Assembly: GCF_047229345.1 (NCBI RefSeq)
Contig: NZ_JBFTER010000011.1
Span: 1-64,000 of the forward strand
Length of the DNA: 64,000 bases
Direction: 5' to 3'
DNA from: Cellulomonas_A sp047229345
Lineage (GTDB): Bacteria > Actinomycetota > Actinomycetes > Actinomycetales > Cellulomonadaceae
A model generated the notes under the pieces. It did not search any database, was not told where the DNA came from, and saw nothing but the letters and a program-made list of their open reading frames with translations. Of the stretch, positions 52,229 to 60,568 are shown piece by piece; positions within the stretch are counted from its first letter, which is position 1, and every line of letters begins with the position of its first letter. A program made the translations under genes and the position numbers.

Positions 52229-53544
52229 CGGGTGGCTCCAGGTGTGGCATCGGTGGACGCGTCGGCGACGACGTCCTCGGGGGTGTCGTCGGGCGCGTCG
52301 TCGGCGCTCGTCGCGCTGCGGCTCACGAGCAGCGTCGCGACCTGCTTGCGCCGGCCCTGCGTGCGCTCGGCGACGAGGTGCAGGCCGTGGATGTCGCCGG
52401 CCGAGCCGGGGATCGGGACCTTGCCGAGCGCCTTCGCGAGCAGGCCGCCCGCCGAGTCGACGTCGTCGTCCTCGACGTCGAGCTCGAACAGCTCCCCGAG
52501 CTCGTCCTTGCCCAGCCGGGCCGGCACGCGGAAGGTGCCGTCCCCGAGGTCCTCGACGACGGGGCCGCTCGGGTCGTGCTCGTCGGTCAGCTCGCCGACG
52601 ATCTCCTCGAGCGCGTCCTCGATCGTCACGAGGCCCGCGACGCCGCCGTACTCGTCGACCACGATCGCCATGTGGGAGGACCCGGCCTGCATCTCGCGCA
52701 GCAGGTCGTCCGCCGGCTTCGACTCGGGGACGAACACCGCGGGACGCGCGATCGACGCCGCGGGTGCGTCGGCGGAGCCCGGGTCGTCGTGCTGGCGGCG
52801 CACGAGGTCCTTGAGGTACAGCACGCCGCGCACGTCGTCGACGGACTCCCCCACCACGGGCACGCGCGAGTAGCCCGAGCGCAGCAGGAGCGAGAGGACC
52901 TTGCGCAGCGGTGTCGCCGCGTCCGTCGTGACCATGTCGGTGCGCGGGACCATGACCTCGCGGGTCAGCGTGTCGCCGAGCTCGAGCACCGAGCGGAACA
53001 TGTCCCGCTCGTCCTCCTCGATGCCCTCCGACTCGCTCACGCGCTGCACCATCTCCCGCAGCTCGTCCTCGTCGAGCTCCGCGGTGCGGCCCGCACCGGG
53101 CGACGCGCGCGCGACCCAGCCGACGAGCGCGTGCGTCGCGGCGAGCAGCGGGGCGAGCCAGACGAGCACCGTGACCGGGTGCTGGCGACCGAACGTGCGC
53201 GGGCTGACCCGGACGAGCAGGTACGCGACGACCGCGCACAGCGCACCGGCCACGAGCAGCACGACCCACCACGGGAGCGGGCGGCTCGCGACCACGAGCG
53301 TCAGGCACACCGTCGCCGTCATCTCCGCGAGCAGCCGCACGAAGGCGGCCGAGGACGCGACCTCGCCGGGTCGCTCGGTGAGCCGGTGCACCCGCGCGGC
53401 GCCGGGGCGCCGCTCCGCGAACAGCTCCGTCACCGCGGAGCGGGTCACGCGCACGACGGCGACCTCGCCCGCGCTGAGCGCCGCCGCGAGCGCGATCCCG
53501 ACGACCGCGAGCACGACGAGCAGGCCGACGGGGATGTCGGTCAT
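52225..53544 (-). CDS. Hemolysin/CorC-family membrane protein with CBS domains
   Basis: A 439-residue protein with a DUF21/CNNM-type membrane domain (four helices in 1-145), a pair of CBS domains (about 190-330: EVMVPRTDMVTTDA and MAIVVDEYGGVAGLVTIED) and a C-terminal CorC/HlyC domain (about 345-415). Relatives are linked to magnesium or cobalt transport. The ATG at 53544 overlaps the ybeY stop; its own stop overlaps era. Confidence 0.93.
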   Translation of the reverse strand: MTDIPVGLLVVLAVVGIALAAALSAGEVAVVRVTRSAVTELFAERRPGAARVHRLTERPGEVASSAAFVRLLAEMTATVCLTLVVASRPLPWWVVLLVAGALCAVVAYLLVRVSPRTFGRQHPVTVLVWLAPLLAATHALVGWVARASPGAGRTAELDEDELREMVQRVSESEGIEEDERDMFRSVLELGDTLTREVMVPRTDMVTTDAATPLRKVLSLLLRSGYSRVPVVGESVDDVRGVLYLKDLVRRQHDDPGSADAPAASIARPAVFVPESKPADDLLREMQAGSSHMAIVVDEYGGVAGLVTIEDALEEIVGELTDEHDPSGPVVEDLGDGTFRVPARLGKDELGELFELDVEDDDVDSAGGLLAKALGKVPIPGSAGDIHGLHLVAERTQGRRKQVATLLVSRSATSADDAPDDTPEDVVADASTDATPGATR

Positions 53545-53993
53545 CGCCCGGCCAGGAACGTGAGCAGGAGCTGGCGCTGGAGCGCGAACATCTCCTTCTC
53601 CTCCTCCGGTTCCGCGTGGTCGTACCCGAGCAGGTGCAGGATCCCGTGGGTCGTGAGGAGCAGCAGCTCCTCGGCGGTCGAGTGCCCCGCGACGCGCGCC
53701 TGCTGCGCGGCGACCTCGGGGCACAGCACGACGTCGCCGAGCAGGCCGGCGGGCGTCTGCTCGCCCTCGCGCCCCGGGCGCAGCTCGTCCATCGGGAAGG
53801 AGAGCACGTCCGTGGGGCCGGGCTCGTCCATGTACCGCACGTGCAGGTCCGTCATGACCTGCGTGCCGACCAGGAGGATCGACAGCTCGGTCTGGGGGTG
53901 CACGTGCAGCGCGTCGAGCACGTACCGCGCGAGCGCCGCGAACTCGGCCTCGTCGACCTCGGCGCCCGACTCGTTGTTGACCTCGACGCTCAC
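53541..53993 (-). CDS. ybeY: Endoribonuclease YbeY
   Basis: rRNA maturation factor of 150 residues. The metal-binding motif HGILHLLGYDH is near residues 115-125, and TDVLSFPMDE is also conserved. The GTG at 53993 overlaps the phoH stop (GTGA) and gives the usual VSVEVNNESG start; a GTG at 54005 would add four residues. Confidence 0.96.
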   Translation of the reverse strand: MSVEVNNESGAEVDEAEFAALARYVLDALHVHPQTELSILLVGTQVMTDLHVRYMDEPGPTDVLSFPMDELRPGREGEQTPAGLLGDVVLCPEVAAQQARVAGHSTAEELLLLTTHGILHLLGYDHAEPEEEKEMFALQRQLLLTFLAGR

Positions 53994-54991
53994 GTGCGGT
54001 CCCACCGTGCGTAGGCGTCGATGATGTCGCTCACGAGCCGGTGGCGGACCACGTCCGAGGACGACAGCCGGCAGAACGCCACGTCGTCCACGTCCGCGAG
54101 GATCGACTCGACGACCCGCAGCCCCGAGGTCGTCGCCGAGGGCAGGTCGACCTGCGTCACGTCGCCGGTGACGACGACCCGGGACCCGAAGCCGAGGCGC
54201 GTCAGGAACATCTTCATCTGCTCGGTCGAGGTGTTCTGGGCCTCGTCGAGGATGATGAAGGAGTCGTTGAGCGTGCGCCCGCGCATGTAGGCGAGCGGCG
54301 CGACCTCGATCGTGCCGGCCTCCATGAGGCGCGGGATCGAGTCGGGGTCGACCATGTCGTGCAGCGCGTCGTACAGCGGGCGCAGGTACGGGTCGATCTT
54401 GTCGTTGAGGGTCCCGGGCAGGAACCCGAGCCGCTCGCCGGCCTCGACCGCGGGCCGGGTCAGCACGATGCGGTTGACCTCGCGCGCCTGGAGCGCCTGG
54501 ACGGCCTTGGCCATGGCCAGGTACGTCTTGCCGGTCCCCGCGGGCCCGATCCCGAACGTCACGGTGTGCCGGTCGATCGCGTCGACGTACTCCTTCTGCC
54601 CCGTGGTCTTGGGGCGGATGGTCTTGCCGCGGCTCGACAGGATGTTGAACGTGAGGACGTCGGCCGGGCGCGCCCCGGCGTCGGCGGCGAGCATCGCCAC
54701 CGAGCGGGTCACGACGTCCGGGGTCAGCGGCGTGCCGCTCGCGGCCATCTCGACGAGCTCGTCGACGAGGCGCGCCACGAGGGCGACGTCGCCCGCCGGT
54801 CCGGCGAGGCTGATCTCGTTGCCGCGCGCGTGGATGTCGACGTCCCGGAACCCGGCCTCGACGGCCCGCAGCACCTCGTCGCGCCGGCCGAGCAGCTCGG
54901 CCATCGAGATCTCCGGGGGGATCGTGATCCTGTGCTCGAGGTGGGCGGTCACGCCTGCGCCACCGCGCCGTGCGGATGTGCTGTCGGTCAT
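53990..54991 (-). CDS. phoH: PhoH-like ATPase
   Basis: PhoH-family P-loop ATPase of 333 residues, linked to RNA metabolism. It has a KH-like N-terminal part, Walker A (GIGPAGTGKTYLAMAKAV near residue 145), Walker B (SFIILDEAQNTS) and VVTGDVTQVDLP. The ATG at 54991 was used; a GTG 13 codons later (VTAHLEHRITIPPEIS) is a possible start. It heads the phoH-ybeY-CBS-era operon, joined by four-base overlaps. Confidence 0.95.
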   Translation of the reverse strand: MTDSTSARRGGAGVTAHLEHRITIPPEISMAELLGRRDEVLRAVEAGFRDVDIHARGNEISLAGPAGDVALVARLVDELVEMAASGTPLTPDVVTRSVAMLAADAGARPADVLTFNILSSRGKTIRPKTTGQKEYVDAIDRHTVTFGIGPAGTGKTYLAMAKAVQALQAREVNRIVLTRPAVEAGERLGFLPGTLNDKIDPYLRPLYDALHDMVDPDSIPRLMEAGTIEVAPLAYMRGRTLNDSFIILDEAQNTSTEQMKMFLTRLGFGSRVVVTGDVTQVDLPSATTSGLRVVESILADVDDVAFCRLSSSDVVRHRLVSDIIDAYARWDRT

Positions 54992-55260
54992 GTGCTCGGC
55001 TCGCGCCTCGCGCTCCTTCGGTGCGGACCCTCTCCGTTCCCGGCGCCCTCAGCGGGCCCGGGATCCCCTGCGCTGCTGCGGGGACCCCACGAGTCTACCG
55101 AGGGACGCGCCCGGATGGCCCGCGCACCGCGCGCGTGCTGCGTGCGGCGCCCGCGGGTGCGGATCGGGCGCCCGTGGCGCGTCCTGCGCGGGACGTCGAC
55201 CGACCGCGGGCACACTCGGGACGTGCGCCGAGCGGCGCGCCGGACGACGAGGGGGACGCG

Positions 55261-55803
55261 ATGCACGTGGGAGCCGGACGAGACGGGCGGGCTGCGGCCA
55301 CCACGGTGCTGCTGCGCGCCACGACGGCCGCGCTCGGGCTCGGCCTGCTCGCCGCCTGCGCGGGCACGAGCGGCGAGGACCCGACCGCGAGCGCGAGCCC
55401 CGAGCCGTCCGCGACGCCGACCACCACGGCGTCGCCCACGCCGGAGCCGACGGTCGAGCCCTCGGCCACGGCGGTCCCGGGCGACGTCCCGACGAACGGC
55501 CCGGTCGCCATCACGGCGCCCACCTCCGGTGCGACGCTCGCCGGCCCGCAGGTCGAGGTGACCGGGACGGGGACGGCGTTCGAGGGCACGCTGCTCTGGG
55601 AGGTCGTGTCGGTCGAGACCGGCGAGGTGGGTGCGCAGGACTTCACGACGGGCGGCGCGAACGGCGAGATCGGCCCGTTCGCCTTCACCGCGACGGTGCC
55701 GCCGGGGACGTGGACGCTGCACGTGTGGGAGCCCGGCATGGGCGAGGGCGACACCGCCGAGGGACGCCGCAACGAGGCGACGGTGACGTTCACGGTGTCC
55801 TGA
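55261..55803 (+). CDS. Lipoprotein with Gmad2-type immunoglobulin-like domain
   Basis: A 180-residue secreted protein. The signal peptide ends in lipobox LLAAC (cysteine near 33), followed by a Ser/Thr/Pro-rich spacer (about 35-75). The C-terminal domain (about 80-180: GPVAITAPTSGATLAGPQVEVTG type start, TGTAFEGTLLWEV, GTWTLHVWEP) matches the Gmad2 immunoglobulin-like domain. The ATG has GAGGGGG about five bases upstream. Divergent from phoH and convergent with rsmE. Function unknown. Confidence 0.82.
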   Translation: MHVGAGRDGRAAATTVLLRATTAALGLGLLAACAGTSGEDPTASASPEPSATPTTTASPTPEPTVEPSATAVPGDVPTNGPVAITAPTSGATLAGPQVEVTGTGTAFEGTLLWEVVSVETGEVGAQDFTTGGANGEIGPFAFTATVPPGTWTLHVWEPGMGEGDTAEGRRNEATVTFTVS

Positions 55804-55911
55804 CCGTCGGCGGCCGGACCGCCGGCGACGTCGAGCCCTCCCAGCCGGGCTACGCCCGGACGCGCAGGACGGCGCGCGGGCCGCAGCACGACGGAGCCGC
55901 GAGACCGCGTC

Positions 55912-56748
55912 TCAGGACCAGCGGCCGAGGCGCTCCGCGAGCAGGGCGAGCGCGACCGGGCCCGCGGTCGACGTCCGCAGCACGTGCGGTCCGAGCCGCA
56001 CCGTCAGCGCGCCCGCCTCGGTGAGCGCGTCGACCTCGCGCCGGGAGATCCCGCCCTCGGGGCCGACGACGACGAGCACCTCGACGGGGGCCACGTCCGC
56101 GTCCGGGCCACGGTCCTCGGGTGCACCGACGCCCTCGGGGCCGGGTCCCGCAGCAGCCGCGCCCGACGTCGGGAGCGCGACCGACGCGAGCGGCGCGCTC
56201 GCCTCCTCGTGCAGCACGAGGGCGAGCCCGCCGCGCCGCGCCGTCTCCTGGACGCGCTGGACCAGCCCCCGGCCGTCGAGCGCCGTCCCGACCTCGGGGA
56301 CCCACGCACGCCGCGACTGCTTCGCCGCCGCCCGGACCGTGCCGAGCCAGCGCAGGCGGCTCTTGGCCGCGCGGTCGCCCCGCCACACGACGACCGAGCG
56401 CTCGGCCTGCCACGGCACCACCGCGTCGACGCCCACCTCGGTCGCCGCCTCGATCGCGAGCTCGTCCCGGTCGCCCTTCGCGAGCGCCTGCACGAGCACG
56501 AGCGCGACGCCGGGCGCCGGCTCCTCGACGCGCGCCTGCACCCGAAGCTGCACGCCCTCGGGGTGGGCGCCCTCGACGACGCACTCGAGGCGCACGCCCC
56601 GGCCGTCGACGACGTCGACCCGCTCACCGGGCGACCGCCGCTGGACGACGCCCGCGTGCCGCCCCTCGGCGCCGTCGAGCAGGTGCAGGGCACCCGTCCC
56701 GACGCCCGCGAGGCTCCCGGGCTCCGCGAGGAAGACCGGCGCGCTCAC
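55912..56748 (-). CDS. rsmE: 16S rRNA (uracil1498-N3)-methyltransferase RsmE
   Basis: SPOUT methyltransferase of 278 residues. It has the N-terminal PUA-like part (HAGVVQRRSPGERVDVVDG), QALAKGDRDELAIEAATEVG, and the knot motif VVVGPEGGISRREVDAL with LGPHVLRTSTAGPVAL. A Gly/Pro-rich insertion of about 30 residues precedes the knot. The GTG at 56748 is four bases after the dnaJ stop; hrcA-dnaJ-rsmE is a common actinobacterial order. Confidence 0.94.
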   Translation of the reverse strand: MSAPVFLAEPGSLAGVGTGALHLLDGAEGRHAGVVQRRSPGERVDVVDGRGVRLECVVEGAHPEGVQLRVQARVEEPAPGVALVLVQALAKGDRDELAIEAATEVGVDAVVPWQAERSVVVWRGDRAAKSRLRWLGTVRAAAKQSRRAWVPEVGTALDGRGLVQRVQETARRGGLALVLHEEASAPLASVALPTSGAAAAGPGPEGVGAPEDRGPDADVAPVEVLVVVGPEGGISRREVDALTEAGALTVRLGPHVLRTSTAGPVALALLAERLGRWS

Positions 56749-56752
56749 CGGC

Positions 56753-57880
56753 TCAGCGCCCCGCGAGCTTGTCGCGCAGCTTGGCGAAGACCCCGGCGTT
56801 CGCCGCCGAGAGCCGCCCCTCGGGGCGCTCCTCGCCGCGCAGCACCGCGAGCCGGCGCACGAGCTCGGCCTGCTCGTCGTCGAGCGACGTCGGGACCTGC
56901 ACCTCGACGTGCACGTGCAGGTCGCCGCGGCCGCCGACGTGCAGGCGCCCCACGCCGAGCCCCTTGAGCGTCACGACCTGGCCCGGCTGCGTGCCCGGGC
57001 GCAGGTCGATCTCGCGCGGGCCGTCGAGCGTGTCGAGCACGAGCACCGTGCCGAGCGCGGCCGCCGTCATCGGGACCGGGAGGTTGCAGTGCAGGTCGTC
57101 GCCGTTGCGCATGAACGTCTCGTGCTTGCGCTCGCGCACCTCGAGGTACACGTCGCCCGCGGGACCGCCGGCCGGGCCGACCTCGCCCTGGCCCGTGAGC
57201 TTGATGCGCGTCCCGGTGTCGACGCCCGCGGGGACGTCGACGCTCAGGGTCCGGCGCGAGCGCACCCGCCCCTCGCCCGAGCACTCGGTGCACGGCTCGG
57301 GGATGACGGTCCCGAAGCCGTGGCACGCGGCGCACGGCTGGGAGGTCATGACCTGGCCGAGGAACGAGCGCGCGACCCGCTGCACGCTGCCCCGCCCGCC
57401 GCAGACCTCGCACGTGCGCGGCGACGTCCCCGGGCGGCAGCACGTGCCCGAGCACGTGGGGCACACGACCGCGGTGTCGACCGGCACGTCGCGGTGCACG
57501 CCGAACGTCGTCTCCGCGAGGTCGAGGTCGAGGCGCACGAGCGCGTCCTGCCCGCGACGCGCGCGCGGGATCGGGCCGCGCTGGGCACCCGCACCCGCCG
57601 CCGCCCCGAAGAACGTCTCGAAGATGTCCTGGAAGCCGAAGCCGCCGCCCATGCCGCCGCCCGGCGACGCCGGGTCCGCGCCCAGGTCGTACATCCGGCG
57701 CTTCTCCGGGTTGGACAGCACCTCGTAGGCGCGCGAGACGTCCTTGAAGCGCTCGTCGGAGGCCCCCTCCGTCCCGGCGACGTCCGGGTGGTGCTCGCGC
57801 GCGAGGCGCCGGTAGGCCTTCTTGATCTGCTCCGGGCTCGCGTCGCGCGGCACGCCGAGGATCTCGTAGTAGTCGCTCAC
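56753..57880 (-). CDS. dnaJ: Chaperone DnaJ (DnaJ2 type, hrcA-linked)
   Basis: Hsp40 co-chaperone of 375 residues. The J-domain is MSDYYEILGVPRDASPEQIK with HPD near residue 31; a Gly/Phe region (about 72-85) follows. The zinc-finger region (about 135-205) has four Cys pairs. The first repeat reads CPTCSGTCCRPG, with Cys where the second glycine of CxxCxGxG is expected. The GTG at 57880 has AGAGAGAG upstream. It lies 40 bases after hrcA and is expected to share HrcA/CIRCE control. Confidence 0.95.
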   Translation of the reverse strand: MSDYYEILGVPRDASPEQIKKAYRRLAREHHPDVAGTEGASDERFKDVSRAYEVLSNPEKRRMYDLGADPASPGGGMGGGFGFQDIFETFFGAAAGAGAQRGPIPRARRGQDALVRLDLDLAETTFGVHRDVPVDTAVVCPTCSGTCCRPGTSPRTCEVCGGRGSVQRVARSFLGQVMTSQPCAACHGFGTVIPEPCTECSGEGRVRSRRTLSVDVPAGVDTGTRIKLTGQGEVGPAGGPAGDVYLEVRERKHETFMRNGDDLHCNLPVPMTAAALGTVLVLDTLDGPREIDLRPGTQPGQVVTLKGLGVGRLHVGGRGDLHVHVEVQVPTSLDDEQAELVRRLAVLRGEERPEGRLSAANAGVFAKLRDKLAGR

Positions 57881-57920
57881 TGAACTCTCTCTGTGCTGGG
57901 GGGAACGCAGGGGGGAGGCG

Positions 57921-58952
57921 TCATCCGGCGAGGATCCGGGACAGGTACCGCGCGACCGCGCGGACCGAGGCCATCGTCGCCGGGTAGTCCATGCGCAGCG
58001 GCCCGATCGAGCCGATCCGGGCCACCGCCGTGCCGTCGTCGCGCGCGCCGCTGTAGCCGCTCGTCACGAAGCTCGTCTCGAGCAGGCCCTCGTGCTGGGT
58101 CTCGCGCCCGATGCGCACCGCGACCCCGCCCGAGTCCTCGGCCATCTCGCTGAGCAGCCGCAGCAGCACGACCTGCTCCTCGAGCGCCTCGAGCACCGGG
58201 CCGATGGTGTGCGTGAAGTCCGAGCCGGTGCCGCGCGCGAGGTTCGCGGTCCCGGCGAGCACGATGCGCTCCTCGATCTCCTGCCGCAACGTCTCCTCGA
58301 CGACCGCGACGACCGAGCGCACGAGCGGCACGTCGTGCGGGGCGAACGCGTCGGGGAGCGCGGCGAGCACCCCGTCGAGCTCGGGCAGGCGCCGGCCCGC
58401 GGCCGCGACGTTGAGCCGCGTCCGGAGCTGGGCGACGACGCCCTCCTCGACGTCCGCGGCGAGCTCGAGCGTGCGCTGCTCGACGCGGCCGTTGTCCGTG
58501 ATGATGACGACGAGCAGGCGCCGGTCGCCGACGGGCACGAGCTCGAGGTGACGCAGCGCCGAGCGCCGCAGCGACGGGTACTGCACGACGGCGACCTGCT
58601 GCGTGAGCTGCGCGAGCAGCCGCACGGAGCGGTCGACGACGTCGTCGAGGTCGACGGCGTCCTCGAGGAACGACTGGATCGCGCGCTTCTCGGGCGCGGA
58701 CAGCGGCTTGACGGTCGAGAGGCGGTCGACGAACAGCCGGTAGCCCTTGTCGGTCGGGACGCGGCCCGCGGACGTGTGCGGCTGGGCGATGTAGCCGCCC
58801 TCCTCGAGAGCCGCCATGTCGTTGCGGATCGTCGCGGGCGAGACGCCGAGCGAGTGGCGCTCGACGAGCGCGCGGGAGCCGACCGGCTCCTTGGTCTGCA
58901 CGTAGTCCTCGACGATCGCGCGCAGCACGTCGAGCTTGCGGTCCTCGCTCAT
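57921..58952 (-). CDS. hrcA: Heat-inducible transcription repressor HrcA
   Basis: Repressor of heat-shock genes, 343 residues. The winged helix is at the N-terminus (LDVLRAIVEDYVQTKEPVGS, HSLGVSPATIRNDMAALE, PHTSAGRVPTDKGYRLFVD), and GSIGPLRMDYPATMASVRAV is the conserved C-terminal segment. The ATG at 58952 has a perfect AGGAGGT upstream. A CIRCE operator lies 87 bases upstream, so it represses its own operon. Confidence 0.97.
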   Translation of the reverse strand: MSEDRKLDVLRAIVEDYVQTKEPVGSRALVERHSLGVSPATIRNDMAALEEGGYIAQPHTSAGRVPTDKGYRLFVDRLSTVKPLSAPEKRAIQSFLEDAVDLDDVVDRSVRLLAQLTQQVAVVQYPSLRRSALRHLELVPVGDRRLLVVIITDNGRVEQRTLELAADVEEGVVAQLRTRLNVAAAGRRLPELDGVLAALPDAFAPHDVPLVRSVVAVVEETLRQEIEERIVLAGTANLARGTGSDFTHTIGPVLEALEEQVVLLRLLSEMAEDSGGVAVRIGRETQHEGLLETSFVTSGYSGARDDGTAVARIGSIGPLRMDYPATMASVRAVARYLSRILAG

Positions 58953-59038
58953 CGCACCTCCTGGCCGTCGGACCTGTGGCGTGCCCGGCGCGTCGGCCGC
59001 CGGACGGCGCCCACGGGACGGGGCGGACCGGCGCAGGC

Positions 59039-59065
59039 GTAGCACTCAGGCATCGAGAGTGCCAA
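59039..59065. promoter_or_regulatory. CIRCE operator of the hrcA-dnaJ operon
   Basis: On the plus strand GTAGCACTC, nine bases, GAGTGCCAA: a 9-9-9 inverted repeat close to the CIRCE consensus, one mismatch pair. A TAGAAT -10 on the minus strand (59065-59070) abuts it, so bound HrcA would cover the transcription start. Confidence 0.92.
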
Positions 59066-59227
59066 TTCTACCTGGCGGACGGCGCTGCCTCGCGGCGGGC
59101 AGGGCGCACGTGACGCGTGCCACGGCCCGGCGTCCCGGTCGCTGCGGGCCCGACCGGCGCGTCGGCTCCCGCCCCGGGGGTCCACGGATCCCGTGGGCGC
59201 GCTCTCGCGGCTCGGCGAGGCGTCCGC

Positions 59228-60367
59228 TCAGGCGGCGGGGACCCGCTGCACGAGGTGGTCGACGAGGTCGCCGACGTCGACCGTCCCCAGCACGATGCCG
59301 CTCGCCTCGACGCACACGACCGGCGCCCCGCGCCAGATCACCGAGCGGGCCGTCGCGCGCCGGAGCACCTCGAGCGGCGCCGCGGACGGTGTCACGACGA
59401 GCGCGGGCGCGAGGTGCGTCCCCCCGGACGGGTCGCGGACGACGACGCTCGCGGGACGGTTGCGCGCGTCGAGCACGACGGCACCCGGCGCCGCGCCGGT
59501 CGCGTGGCGGGCCATCGTCGCGGGCAGCACCTGCGCGACCCGGACGAGGCCGACGACGTGCTCGCCGCGGTCGGTGCTCGCCGCGGTCGCGCGCACGAAC
59601 GCGGTCATGTCGTCGTCCATCCCCGTCCACCCCGACGCGGGCCGACCCAGCGCGTAGCCCTGCACGAGCGGCACCCCGAGGTGGATGAGGGCCGCGAGCT
59701 CCTCGCGCGTCTCGACGCCCTCGGCGACGAGCCAGGCGTCCATCTCCCCCGCGAGGTCGCCCAGCATCCGCACCGTGGCGCGCTGCACCGGGTCGGCGTG
59801 CACCCCCGTGATGAGCGCGCGGTCGAGCTTGACGATGTCGGGCCGCACGCGCAGGAGCTGCGTGAGCCCGGAGTGCCCGGTGCCGGCGTCGTCGATCGCG
59901 ACGAGCCCGCCGAGCGCCCGCACCTCGGCGAGCACGTCGCCGAGCGCCTCGTCGTCGTGCGCCGCGACGTGCTCGGTCAGCTCGACCACGACGCCGTCGA
60001 GCCGGCCCCGCTCGAACAGCGCACCGCGCACGACCGGCTCGGCCATGAGGTGCGGCTCGACGTTGATCGAGCAGAAGCCGTCGACGACGCCGCGCTCGCG
60101 CAGCGCGTGCATCGAGCGCAGCACGATCGCGGTGAGCAGCGCGTCGACCCCGCGCCGCCGCGCGGCCGCGAACCACACGTCCGGGCTCGCCGCCGGCGGA
60201 CCGTCGAAGCGCGAGAGCAGCTCGTACCCGCCGACCCGCGCGTGCGTCACGTCGATGATCGGCTGCGCGACGAGCCGCACGCCCTCCCCTGCGAGCACCC
60301 GGTCCAGCGCGTCGTCCCACACCGGGTCGTCGAGCTCGTCCGTCGCGCGCGTCACGACCGCCGTCAT
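59228..60367 (-). CDS. EAL-domain (cyclic-di-GMP phosphodiesterase) protein with C-terminal CBS-like domain
   Basis: A 379-residue cytoplasmic protein. The EAL domain (about 15-250) has the signature Glu in GYELLSRF (ELL for EAL), NVEPHLM, VVELTEH, AIDDAGTGHSGL, VKLDRALI, AEGVETREEL and QGYALGRP, so the metal and catalytic residues look intact. The last 110 residues resemble a CBS pair (RSVIWRGAPVVCVEASGIVLGTVDVGDLV). No GGDEF domain is present. The ATG at 60367 follows GGGGGAGG closely. Hydrolysis of cyclic-di-GMP is expected but unproven. Confidence 0.87.
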   Translation of the reverse strand: MTAVVTRATDELDDPVWDDALDRVLAGEGVRLVAQPIIDVTHARVGGYELLSRFDGPPAASPDVWFAAARRRGVDALLTAIVLRSMHALRERGVVDGFCSINVEPHLMAEPVVRGALFERGRLDGVVVELTEHVAAHDDEALGDVLAEVRALGGLVAIDDAGTGHSGLTQLLRVRPDIVKLDRALITGVHADPVQRATVRMLGDLAGEMDAWLVAEGVETREELAALIHLGVPLVQGYALGRPASGWTGMDDDMTAFVRATAASTDRGEHVVGLVRVAQVLPATMARHATGAAPGAVVLDARNRPASVVVRDPSGGTHLAPALVVTPSAAPLEVLRRATARSVIWRGAPVVCVEASGIVLGTVDVGDLVDHLVQRVPAA

Positions 60368-60556
60368 GCCTCCCCCTCGCCCGTAAGTCACAGCCGACTT
60401 GTCCATCGGTTGTCCAGGTCCGCGACATGAGGCCCGGGACCCGACGTGTTTTCCCTGGTCACGCACCGGCCCGTCACCCACCGGGACGGCCCAGCGGAGC
60501 GTCACCCGGACGCGCCGTGGCACGCGCACGCCGTGCCCGTCCGTGGACCCCGCGTC

Positions 60557-60562
60557 TACGCT
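60557..60562 (+). promoter_or_regulatory. Candidate -10 of the DUF3097 gene (TACGCT)
   Basis: TACGCT ends six bases before the GTG at 60569, with no ribosome binding site between, again the leaderless pattern. Confidence 0.45.
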
Positions 60563-60568
60563 GCCCGG

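Noticed and set aside
55845..55859. Terminator between the Gmad2 lipoprotein and rsmE
   Set aside because: Only a six-bp stem with a three-base loop and no T-run; such hairpins are frequent by chance at this GC content.
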